Shown here in pieces: positions 50,106 to 58,284 of a stretch of DNA of 64,000 nt (position 1 is its first letter; each line of letters opens with the position of its first letter). This stretch comes from Chersky-267 sp963744115. GTDB lineage: Bacteria; Chloroflexota; Limnocylindria; Limnocylindrales; CSP1-4. The translations under genes and the position numbers were made by a program. The stretch covers positions 62,001 to 126,000 of the forward strand of contig CAVUSI010000001.1 of assembly GCA_963744115.1 (NCBI GenBank), written 5' to 3'. The notes beneath the pieces were generated by a model. The model made no database searches, had not been told where the DNA came from, and saw only the letters and a program-made list of their open reading frames with translations.

Positions 50106-51335
50106 GTGCCGATGACGCAGCGACGCACGACGACGATCGCGACCGCGATCTGGCTCGCCACGATGGGACTCTGCCTCGCGTCGGTGACGCTGCTCCTGTC
50201 GACGCTGTGGGTCGTGGTCCCGGCGTCGTGGGGCTTCCGTGGTGCCTCGATCCTCGTCGGCGCGACGTTCGGGTCGGTCGGCGCGGTCGTCGCCCGCCGC
50301 CGTCCCGACAACTCGATCGGGTGGCTGTTCTGTGTCATCGGGATCCTGTTCGCGACCCAGGCGTTCATCATCGAGTACACGATCACGGGTGTCCTGGCGG
50401 CGCCCGGCCGGCTGCCGTACGTGACGCAGATCGGCTGGCTCCTGACCTGGATCTGGGTGGTCCCGGCGGGGCTGGCGCTGATCTACCTCCCGCTCCTGTT
50501 CCCGACGGGACGGCTTCTGTCCCGTCGCTGGCGGCCGGTCGCCTGGCTGGGTGCGCTGAGCCTGACGGCATCGGCAGCAATCGTATCGATCGCTCCAGGG
50601 CCGATCGACCAGGCGACGTACCTCGACAATCCGCTCGGATCGACGTCGATGACGACCAGCGACTTCATCACCCTGATCGCGCCGGCGTTCACCGCCTTCG
50701 GGTTGGCGATCCTCCTGGCGCTCGCGTCGATGATCCGGCGGTTCTCGACGACCAGCGGCGAGGCGCGCCTCCAGATCAAGTGGTTCGCCTTCGCCGTCGC
50801 CGTGGCAGGAGTGCTCGACGTCCTGTACTACGCAGCATTCCTCGTGGCGACCCCACCGGCGGTCCTGAAGGCCCTCGAGATCCTGGTCGTCCTCGGGCTG
50901 CTGAGCCTCCCCGTCACGGCCGGCCTTGCCATCCTCCGCTACCGGTTGTACGACATCGACAGGATCATCAGCCGGACGATCGCCTACGCGGTCGTGTCCG
51001 GCGTCCTGATCGCCACGTTCGTCGGAGCGATCCTGGCCTTCCAGGCGATCCTGTCGCCCCTGACCCGGAGCAACACGCTCGCGGTCGCGGCCTCGACCCT
51101 CGTCGTCGCGGCGCTCTTCCAGCCGCTCCGCCGCCGGGTCCAGGTCCTGGTCGACCGGCGCTTCCATCGCGCCCGCTACGACGCCGAGCGGACGACGTCG
51201 GCCTTCTCGGAGCGGCTGCGCGACCAGGTCGACCTGGCGGCCGTCCGGTCCGACCTCATGACGTCGGTCGCAACCAGCCTCCGGCCGAGCAGCTCCGCGC
51301 TCTGGCTGCGCGATACCGGCGAGTCGACCGAATGA
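50106..51335 (+). CDS. Membrane sensor-like protein, tandem copy 1
   Basis: Encodes 409 residues. About eight membrane helices occupy residues 10-310, including an LLFPTGRLL loop after the fourth. A hallmark segment follows, AILRYRLYDIDRIISRTIAY, then a last helix pair and LAVAASTLVVAALFQPLRRR. The cytoplasmic tail has VDRRFHRARYDAERT, FSERLRDQVDL and ALWLRD. The same arrangement is known to me as the N-terminal part of many actinobacterial and Chloroflexota sensor kinases, where a GAF/kinase domain comes next; here the protein stops. GTG 50106 is used; ATG 50112 is possible. GAGGAGG lies 12 bases upstream. Its stop overlaps the next start (ATGA). Confidence 0.75.
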   Translation: MPMTQRRTTTIATAIWLATMGLCLASVTLLLSTLWVVVPASWGFRGASILVGATFGSVGAVVARRRPDNSIGWLFCVIGILFATQAFIIEYTITGVLAAPGRLPYVTQIGWLLTWIWVVPAGLALIYLPLLFPTGRLLSRRWRPVAWLGALSLTASAAIVSIAPGPIDQATYLDNPLGSTSMTTSDFITLIAPAFTAFGLAILLALASMIRRFSTTSGEARLQIKWFAFAVAVAGVLDVLYYAAFLVATPPAVLKALEILVVLGLLSLPVTAGLAILRYRLYDIDRIISRTIAYAVVSGVLIATFVGAILAFQAILSPLTRSNTLAVAASTLVVAALFQPLRRRVQVLVDRRFHRARYDAERTTSAFSERLRDQVDLAAVRSDLMTSVATSLRPSSSALWLRDTGESTE

Positions 51336-52555
51336 GCGCAGCAGCCTCCGCCGGGACGAGCGGGGAGCGGATGACGGGATGGCGCGCCATCCTGATCTGG
51401 CTCGTGGTCGCGGTCGACCTGATGGTCGCGCTCGGACGCTACGTCGGGGCTCCACTCACGCCGGACATGCCACCGAGCGCGTTTCTGCTGTTCCTCGTGA
51501 TGATGTCGTCGTTCGGGTTGGTCGGCGCGCTGATCGTCACCCGCCGGAGGCACAATCCGGTCGGCTGGATCCTGTGGGTGGCCGCGACGCTGCTGACGGT
51601 GTCGATCATCAGCGACTACGCCGCGTATCACGCGCTCAATGATCCGGTCGCCCCGCCGTGGGCGGTGCCGATCGCGTGGCTTGGGTCGTTCCTCTTCGTC
51701 CCGACGATCGGCATGGTCCTGGTGTTCGTGCCGCTGCTGTTCCCGGACGGCCACCTCCTGTCGCCTCGCTGGCGGTGGGTCGTCGCCTTCTCGGCCATCG
51801 CCATCGCGGTGTCGGCGCTGCCGAGCATGTTCTCGCCGGGCCCGTTGTCGAACGCTCATGGTGTCGACAACCCGGTCGGGATCCCCGGGTTCGAGCAGCT
51901 CGTCCCGATCCTCAACGCAGCCAACGTGCTGATGGTCGCCGTCGCGTTCCCGCTGGCGATCAGTGCGGCCGTCCTCCGCTATCGGCGGGGGTCCTCGGTC
52001 GTGCGTCAGCAGGTCAAGTGGTTCGCGGCGGCCGTCGGCTTGACCGGCGTCTGCTTCGGGCTCGCCGTGCTGGTCCCGGAGGGGCCGGTGGCCGAGCTTG
52101 GCTGGATCGTCGGGTTGATCGGGATGACCACGGTGCCGATCGCCATCGGCATCGCCATCCTGCGCTACCGGCTGTACGACATCGACCGGATCATCAGCCG
52201 GACGATCAGCTACCTCGTCGTGACCGGGATCCTCGCCCTCGTCTTCGTCGGCGCGGTCCTGCTGTTCGGGGCGATCCTCGCTCCCCAGTTCGGAGAGAAC
52301 CCGATCGCCGTGGCCGTCTCCACCCTGATCGTGGCGGCGCTCTTCCAGCCACTCCGCCGACGGGTCCAGTCGGTCGTGGATCGTCGGTTCAACCGGGCTC
52401 GGTACGACGCCCAGCGGACCGCCGACTCGTTCGCGACGAGACTTCGTGACCAGGTGGATCTGACCGCGGTCGCAGGCGACCTCGTGGCGACCGTCGATGC
52501 CAGCCTCCAGCCGACGCGCTCCGGCGTGTGGCTTCGAGAAGGCGGCGCCCAGTGA
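51332..52555 (+). CDS. Membrane sensor-like protein, tandem copy 2
   Basis: Encodes 407 residues and has the same order of parts as copy 1: helices, LVFVPLLFPDGHLLSPRW, RQQVKWFAAAVG, AILRYRLYDIDRIISRTISY, STLIVAALFQPLRRRVQSV, VDRRFNRARYDAQRT, RLRDQVDL and GVWLRE. The N-terminal helices differ most between copies, whereas the RYRLYDID and VDRRF segments are nearly invariant. That suggests different sensed signals with a common output. ATG 51332 overlaps the preceding stop; its stop overlaps the next GTG (GTGA). Confidence 0.75.
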   Translation: MSAAASAGTSGERMTGWRAILIWLVVAVDLMVALGRYVGAPLTPDMPPSAFLLFLVMMSSFGLVGALIVTRRRHNPVGWILWVAATLLTVSIISDYAAYHALNDPVAPPWAVPIAWLGSFLFVPTIGMVLVFVPLLFPDGHLLSPRWRWVVAFSAIAIAVSALPSMFSPGPLSNAHGVDNPVGIPGFEQLVPILNAANVLMVAVAFPLAISAAVLRYRRGSSVVRQQVKWFAAAVGLTGVCFGLAVLVPEGPVAELGWIVGLIGMTTVPIAIGIAILRYRLYDIDRIISRTISYLVVTGILALVFVGAVLLFGAILAPQFGENPIAVAVSTLIVAALFQPLRRRVQSVVDRRFNRARYDAQRTADSFATRLRDQVDLTAVAGDLVATVDASLQPTRSGVWLREGGAQ

Positions 52556-53757
52556 GCCTGCTGGTGGCGCAGCGGATGCGACGGATCGCGCTGACGTCGG
52601 CGGGCGCGTCGATCGTGCTGACGCTCGTCGGCGTCGGGTTGCTGTGGCTCAACGGCCAGCCGCTCCTCGCCGGGTTCCGACCCCACCTCGTGCTCGTCGG
52701 GACCCTGTTCGCGGCGATCGGTGGGTTGATCGCCGCACGCCTGCCCGCGAACCGACTCGGCTGGGTCATGTCGCTCGGATCGCTCTTCTGGGCGATCTCC
52801 CTGTTCGGCGAACAGTACGCGTGGTTCGCGACGTTCACGAGGCCGGGCCTGCCCGCGGCGATGCTCGCCGCGTGGGTCCAGGCGTGGATCTGGATCCCCG
52901 GCATCGCTCTCCTGATAACGGGCCTGCCCCTCTTGTTCCCCGATGGTCGACTGCCGTCTCCGCGATGGCGGCCGGTCACCGTGGTGGTCGTCGCTGGGAC
53001 CGCGATCGCGACGGTCTCCCAGGCGATCGGGCTGTGGGGCGAGAGCGCCTCCGAGATCCTCATCGGGAGCACGGACGTCAGCGAGATGCCGGGGATGATC
53101 GGCTACATCGCGATCGTGGGCCAGATCCTCGTGGTCATCGTCGGTCCCCTGGCGGGGGTGGCCGCACTGGTCGTTCGTTCGAGAAGGTCGGTCGGCATCG
53201 AGCGCCAGCAGATGCGCTGGTTCACGTATGCCGTCGTCATCACGGTGGTGACGGTCATCTGCGACGTCGTCTTCCTGCCCACCGCAGGCGTGACGACCAC
53301 GGCGCTGACCAGCATCGTGGGGTTCGTGCTCATCCCGCTCGCGATGGGCGTCGCGATCCTGCGCTACCACCTGTACGACATCGACCGGATCGTCAGCCGG
53401 ACGATCGGCTACCTGATCGTGACCGGGATCCTGGCCGTCGTCTTCGTCGGGGCTGTCCTTGCCTTCGGAGCCCTCCTCTCGCCGGTGTTCGGCGAGAACC
53501 CGGTCGCGGTGGCGGCCTCCACGCTCGTCGTGGCCGCCCTGTTCCAGCCGCTCCGGGTCCGCGTCCAGCGGGTCGTCGACCGGCGCTTCTACCGAGCGCG
53601 CTACGACGCCCAGCGGACGTCCGACGCGTTCGCGTCCCGGTTGCGCGACGAGGTCGACCTGGCGGCGCTCGACGCCGACCTGGCCGCGGTCGTGCGCCGG
53701 ACGCTGGCGCCGGCGAGCCTCGGCCTGTGGCTCCACGCGAAGGAGGGGAGTGAGTGA
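52552..53757 (+). CDS. Membrane sensor-like protein, tandem copy 3
   Basis: Encodes 401 residues. It shares LITGLPLLFPDGRLPSPRW, RQQMRWFTYAVV, AILRYHLYDIDRIVSRTIGY (one His replaces Arg), STLVVAALFQPLRVRVQRV, VDRRFYRARYDAQRT, RLRDEVDL and GLWLHA with its neighbours. The start is GTG 52552, four bases of overlap with copy 2; a slightly longer frame exists but would overlap more. The stop overlaps the next GTG (GTGA). Kinase and GAF parts are absent. Confidence 0.75.
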   Translation: MSLLVAQRMRRIALTSAGASIVLTLVGVGLLWLNGQPLLAGFRPHLVLVGTLFAAIGGLIAARLPANRLGWVMSLGSLFWAISLFGEQYAWFATFTRPGLPAAMLAAWVQAWIWIPGIALLITGLPLLFPDGRLPSPRWRPVTVVVVAGTAIATVSQAIGLWGESASEILIGSTDVSEMPGMIGYIAIVGQILVVIVGPLAGVAALVVRSRRSVGIERQQMRWFTYAVVITVVTVICDVVFLPTAGVTTTALTSIVGFVLIPLAMGVAILRYHLYDIDRIVSRTIGYLIVTGILAVVFVGAVLAFGALLSPVFGENPVAVAASTLVVAALFQPLRVRVQRVVDRRFYRARYDAQRTSDAFASRLRDEVDLAALDADLAAVVRRTLAPASLGLWLHAKEGSE

Positions 53758-54995
53758 CCGCCGACCGATTCGAGGCCGACGGAAGGGTGGTCGAGGCGAC
53801 CATCCGTGTGGCTCGCGATCGGGCTCCTGGTCGCGTGCTGGCGATGATCGCGTTCACCCTCGCATCGCTCTTCCTGCCCGGCACATCCGAGCTGCCGGAT
53901 CGACCCGACATCATCTCGTTCGTCGCCGTGGGCTCCGCCTTCTTCGCCCTGCCGACGGTCGGCGCGATCCTGGCCATCCTCCGGCCGCGCAATCCGATCG
54001 GGTGGATGTTCCTGGCGAGCGGCGCCGGGATCGTCGTTGGGATCTTCGCGACCGAGTACGTCGGGCGCGCGGTCTATGCCGGGATGAGCCTGCCGGGGGT
54101 CGTCCTCGTCGACTGGCTGAGCTCGTGGGCCGGGTGCTGGCCATCGGCACTCATGGTGATCGGGGTCCCGCTGCTGTTCCCCGACGGACAGCTGCCCGGA
54201 CCGCGATGGCGACCGGTCGCGTGGGTCGCGGGAGCGGCCACGATCGTCGCCGACTCGCGGTCGCCTCCGCGGTGGCGACAGGCCACGCCTACAACGGCCT
54301 GCTGCCCAATCCGGTCGGCCTGTCCGGGCCGATCGGCGACGCTCTGGCTACCTTCAACGGCAGCGCCAGCCTGGCCGCTCATCGCCATGCTCGGGATCCT
54401 TTCGCTCGCCTCGGTCGTCGTGCGGTTCCGCCGGGCTCGCGGGCTGTCGAGCGCGAGCAGCTGAAGTGGTTCCTGCTGCGCGGTCGTGTTCCTGGTCGCG
54501 GCCATCGTGGTCGCGTTCAGCACGCAGATCGAGGCCGCGTGGTACGCGTTGATGCTCGGCGTGGCCCTCCTCCCGGTCGCGACCGGCGTCGCGGTCCTGC
54601 GCTACCGCCTCTACGACATCGATCGGATCATCAGCCGAAGCCTGTCGTATGCGACGGTGACGGCGGTGCTGGCGCTCGTGTTCGTGGGCGGGATCCTGCT
54701 GTTCCAGACGCTCCTGTCGTCGATGCTCCGCGGCAACGCGGTGGCGGTCGCGGCGTCCACGCTGGTCGTTGCGGCGCTCTTCCAGCCGCTGCGCCGACGC
54801 GTCCAGACGCGGGTCGACCGGCGATTCAACCGCGCGCGCTACGACGCGGAGCGAACGGTCGCGGCGTTCTCCGTGCGACTCCGCGACGACGTCGACCTCG
54901 AAAGCCTGCGCCGGGATGTCCACGGCGTGGTCGAGCAGACGGTCGCGCCCGCATCGATCTCGCTCTGGATGCGGTCCGGTGACCCTGGAACGTGA
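53754..54995 (+). pseudogene. Membrane sensor-like protein, tandem copy 4, with four frameshifts
   Basis: The frame from GTG 53754 is clear to about 54250 (VIGVPLLFPDGQLPGPRWRP). It then moves to a second frame (LAVASAVATGHAYNGLLPN) near 54251, returns near 54378 (LIAMLGILSLASVVVRFRR), moves again near 54445 (AVEREQLKWFLL) and returns near 54480 (VVFLVAAIVVAF). From there it reads on normally to RYRLYDIDRIISRSLSY, VDRRFNRARYDAERT and SLWMRS. Two apparent deletions and two insertions cancel, and the full 1242 bases stay a multiple of three. It is either a decaying copy or a stretch of poor sequence. If corrected it is a 413-residue paralogue. Confidence 0.7.
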
Positions 54996-55058
54996 CGAAG
55001 ATCGCCGGCCGACCCGGTTCGTAACGGATTCTGGACGCAGGAGGCGTAGAACTCGGTC

Positions 55059-56706
55059 ATGACATTCATCGAATTGATCCGCCGAACGGTCGGTCGGGGC
55101 GCGAAGACCGTCGAACCCGACGCCGAGCCGACGGTCGCCGCGGTCCCCGCCGTCAGCCAGACTGCGGCCGGCCCGGCGGTCGACATCTCGCCGACCGACC
55201 CGCTGTTCGCCTACCTCCAGGCGGCACCCGGCGTGGTCGACGCCGAGCGACTCGAGCTCGATTCCGCGGCCCTCGCCGAGCTGCGAGCAGGCGGGGTGAA
55301 GGTCATCGTCCCTCTGGTCACCCAGGGCGAGCTGATCGGGGCGCTCTACCTCGGGCCCCGACTCTCGGACCAGGACTACAGCACCGATGACCGGAAGCTC
55401 CTGTCGACGCTCGCGGCCCAGGCGGCGCCGGCCATCCGGGTCGCCCAGCTCGTCCGTGAGCAGGCGGTCGAGATCCAGGCTCGTGAGCGGCTCGAGCAGG
55501 AGATGCGGGTCGCGACGCTGATCCAGCAGCAGTTCCTGCCGCGCGAGCTGCCGCAGCTTCATGACTGGCAGGTGGCCGCCTACTACGGGCCGGCGCGGGC
55601 GGTCGGCGGCGACTTCTACGACTTCATCCCGCTGCCCGACGGGCGGATCGGGATCGTCGTCGGGGACGTCACGGACAAGGGTGTCCCGGCTGCGCTGATC
55701 ATGGCCCGGACCCAGTCCGTGCTCCGCGGCGAGGCGCCGCGACTCCAGTCGCCGGCCAAGGTCCTCGAGCGGGCGAACGAGATCCTCCTGCCCGAGATGC
55801 CCGCGCGGATGTTCGTGACCTGCCTGTACATGATCCTCGAGCCGGAGACCGGCCGGGTCGTCTACGCCAACGCCGGCCACAACCTGCCCTACGTGCGCAC
55901 CGCGGACGAGGTCATCGAGCTGCGGGCGACCGGGATGCCCCTCGGGCTCCTGCCCGGGATGGACTACCCGGAGCACGAGGCGGTCCTCGCTCCCGGCCAG
56001 AGCGTCCTGCTCTACAGCGACGGGCTCGTCGAGGCGCACGATCCGGCCGGCGACATGTTCGGCTTCCCCCGGCTCAAGGAGCTGATGGCGGTCGAACGGC
56101 CGGGCAGCGACCTCATCGACCACCTGCTCGACGAGCTCCACGGGTTCGTCGGCCGGGGCTGGGACCAGGAGGACGACATCACCCTGGTCGCCCTCCAGCG
56201 GACCGGCGGCCGGGAGGTCGCCCTGGCCGATCATGACCCGGAGGACGCCGCTGAACGGGTCCTGCTGCAGGTCTCCCTGCCGGGGGCCGCCGGCAACGAA
56301 CGCCTCGCGATGGACCGGGTCGCCGAGGCCGTCGAGCCGCTCGGCCTCGAGCCGGCCCGCTTCGAGCGTCTCAAGACGGCGGTCAGCGAGGCGGCGATGA
56401 ACGCCATCGAGTACGGCAGCCGGAACGACCCCGACATCCCCGTCGAGATCGAGGCGGTCGTCGTCGACGACGACCTCATCGTCCGGATCTCCGACCGGGG
56501 GCTCGGGCGGTCCGATGGGCGAGGCCGAGGAACCCGACATCGACAAGAAGCTGGCCGGCGAGCAGAAGCCGCGCGGCTGGGGGCTGTTCCTCATCAAGCA
56601 CATGGTGGATGCCATGGAGGTGACCACCCACGGCACCGGCCAGACCGTGACGCTGACCCTCCATCTGAAAGGAGTCGACGATGACAGCCAGTCCGTTCCG
56701 GGCTGA
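55059..56706 (+). CDS. SpoIIE-type phosphatase fused to an anti-sigma-type ATPase domain, with one frameshift
   Basis: The N terminus (to about 135) is a partial GAF-like domain: VIVPLVTQGELIGALYLGPR, then LLSTLAAQAAPAIRVAQ. A coiled linker leads to a PP2C-type phosphatase (about 160-390): GGDFYDF, GDVTDKGVPAALIMA, NAGHNLPY, LYSDGLVEA and DDITLVAL. A HATPase_c domain follows with EAAMNAIEYG (N box) and SDRGLG (G1). Past this the frame turns to Arg-rich nonsense; removing one base near 56505 gives GPMGEAEEPDIDKKLAGEQK and then RGWGLFLIKHMVD (G2 box) to the stop at 56706. Corrected length is 548 residues. In one protein it joins RsbU-like phosphatase and RsbW-like kinase roles. GGAGG lies 14 bases before ATG 55059. 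Confidence 0.82.
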
Positions 56707-57409
56707 GGTCCGCTCGACCGCCGACCTGGCCACGATCGTCCTGCACGGCGACATCAACGTCGCGGCCGAAGGCGACCTTGGCGCCGCCTATGCGGCCGTC
56801 GGGGCGACCGGGGCGAGCACGGTCCTGCTCGACTTCAGCGACACCGAGTACATCAACAGCACCGGGATCGCGCTCATCGTGCGGCTGCTGGCCGACGCCC
56901 GTCGGGACCGGCGCGAGGTCCGCGCGTGCGGACTGAGCCCGCACTACGTCGAGATCTTCCAGATCACCCGGTTATCCGACTACATGCGCATCTTCGACGA
57001 CGCCGCGAGTGCGGGCGACGTCGGCGACGTTGACAGCCACAGGAGGGCAGGCATGACCACCGGGACGACGTCCGTCGAGGTCCGGCGACTCTCGCCGGCC
57101 GCAGCCGTGATCGAGGTCCATGGCGACATCACCGCGGCCAGCGAGCCGATGCTCGCCGAGGCGTATACCCGAGCGAGCGCCGACGGCGCCAAGGCCGTCG
57201 TGCTCGACTTCGCCGGCCTCGACTACATGAACAGCGGTGGGATCGGCCTGCTCGTGACGTTGCTGGTCCGATCACAGCGCCAGGGCCAGACGCTGATGGC
57301 GGTCGGGCTCAACGACCACTACCGCCAGATCCTGGCCCTGACCCGCCTCGACGAGGCGATCGGGATCTACGACAGCGAGGCGGCCGCGCTGTCCGCCGCC
57401 GGCGCCTGA
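56681..57409 (+). CDS. Two STAS anti-anti-sigma domains in one frame
   Basis: Encodes 242 residues: STAS 1 (residues 5-110) with TEYINSTGIALI and STAS 2 (residues 128-235) with LDYMNSGGIGLLV. Each has the Ser of the Asn-Ser-(Thr/Gly)-Gly motif that kinases of the RsbW type phosphorylate. They should be substrates of the fused ATPase/phosphatase upstream. Inside the frame, ATG 57053 at the start of STAS 2 has GGAGG six bases upstream, and a TGA at 57031 lies in another frame. The two domains may therefore have been separate genes joined by an indel, or STAS 2 may also be made on its own. It overlaps the phosphatase end by 26 bases. Confidence 0.85.
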   Translation: MTASPFRAEVRSTADLATIVLHGDINVAAEGDLGAAYAAVGATGASTVLLDFSDTEYINSTGIALIVRLLADARRDRREVRACGLSPHYVEIFQITRLSDYMRIFDDAASAGDVGDVDSHRRAGMTTGTTSVEVRRLSPAAAVIEVHGDITAASEPMLAEAYTRASADGAKAVVLDFAGLDYMNSGGIGLLVTLLVRSQRQGQTLMAVGLNDHYRQILALTRLDEAIGIYDSEAAALSAAGA

Positions 57410-57444
57410 GCCGGAGCCCGAGCCTGAAGGACGAAGGACCCACG

Positions 57445-58257
57445 ATGACCGACATCGAGACCCAGACCGTCGCGACCCAAACGGCTGAGCATCCATCCGA
57501 CGACGGGACCCAGGCCACGTCGAGCGACGCAGAGCCGCGCCCGCGGTCGAGCGACGACAACTGGTCGAAGCCGGTCGACCGCCTGGCGCTCGGCGCCGTC
57601 CCGTCGAGCGCGATGAACCTCAACGTGGAGGGCCGTCGGCTGGTCGGGCCGGTCCAGGGCTTCGGTCAGCTGTGGCAGAAGCGCTACCGGGTCCGGCTCG
57701 ACGGGGCCGACGTGACGCCCGAGCAGGTGATCGGCACCTGGAAGGACGAGTTCGGCTCGTTCTGGCCGAAGGGCAACAGCTTCTACGGCCCGATCACCGG
57801 GATCGCCCCGGGCGAGGTCGCCCTCCTCAACCTCGCCGCTCCCGGTCACCAGACGCTCTCGACCGGGGTCATGGTCATCTACGCCGACGACGAGTCGTTC
57901 ACGTTCATGACCCCAGAAGGGCACATGTTCGCCGCCTGGATCACCTTCAGCTCGTACCGCGACGGGCCGACCACGGTCGTCCAGATCGAGACCCTGCTGC
58001 GCACGAACGACCCGTTCTACGAGGTCTCGATGGGTGTCTACGGCCATCGCCGCGAGAACACCTTCTGGTCGGCGACCTTGCACAACCTCGCCGCGCGCTT
58101 CGGGGTCGACGCGACGGCTACCCTCGACCAGACCTGCGTCGACCGCAAGCGCCAGTGGAAGAACGCGGGGAATGTCCGTCACAACGCGGCGGTCCGCTCG
58201 GCGGTGTGGACGGTCACCCACCCGCGCCACTGGTTCCATCGCAGCAGCGAGGCGTGA
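57445..58257 (+). CDS. Conserved hypothetical protein, soluble, 270 residues
   Basis: I do not assign a function. After a disordered Thr/Ser/Asp head of about 45 residues comes a folded domain: GRRLVGPVQGFGQLWQKRYRV, VIGTWKDEFGSFWPKGNSFYG, LSTGVMVIYADDESFTFMTPEG and AAWITFSSYRDG. The aromatic-rich ligand-pocket style resembles SRPBCC-fold proteins, and I recall homologues of this sequence in Chloroflexota and Actinomycetota. ATG 57445 has AAGGA seven bases upstream. The next gene, a phytoene-desaturase-like oxidoreductase, starts 27 bases later, so they are probably co-transcribed. Confidence 0.65.
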   Translation: MTDIETQTVATQTAEHPSDDGTQATSSDAEPRPRSSDDNWSKPVDRLALGAVPSSAMNLNVEGRRLVGPVQGFGQLWQKRYRVRLDGADVTPEQVIGTWKDEFGSFWPKGNSFYGPITGIAPGEVALLNLAAPGHQTLSTGVMVIYADDESFTFMTPEGHMFAAWITFSSYRDGPTTVVQIETLLRTNDPFYEVSMGVYGHRRENTFWSATLHNLAARFGVDATATLDQTCVDRKRQWKNAGNVRHNAAVRSAVWTVTHPRHWFHRSSEA

Positions 58258-58284
58258 TCGCCCACGGCCGGTCACCATGGGCGC

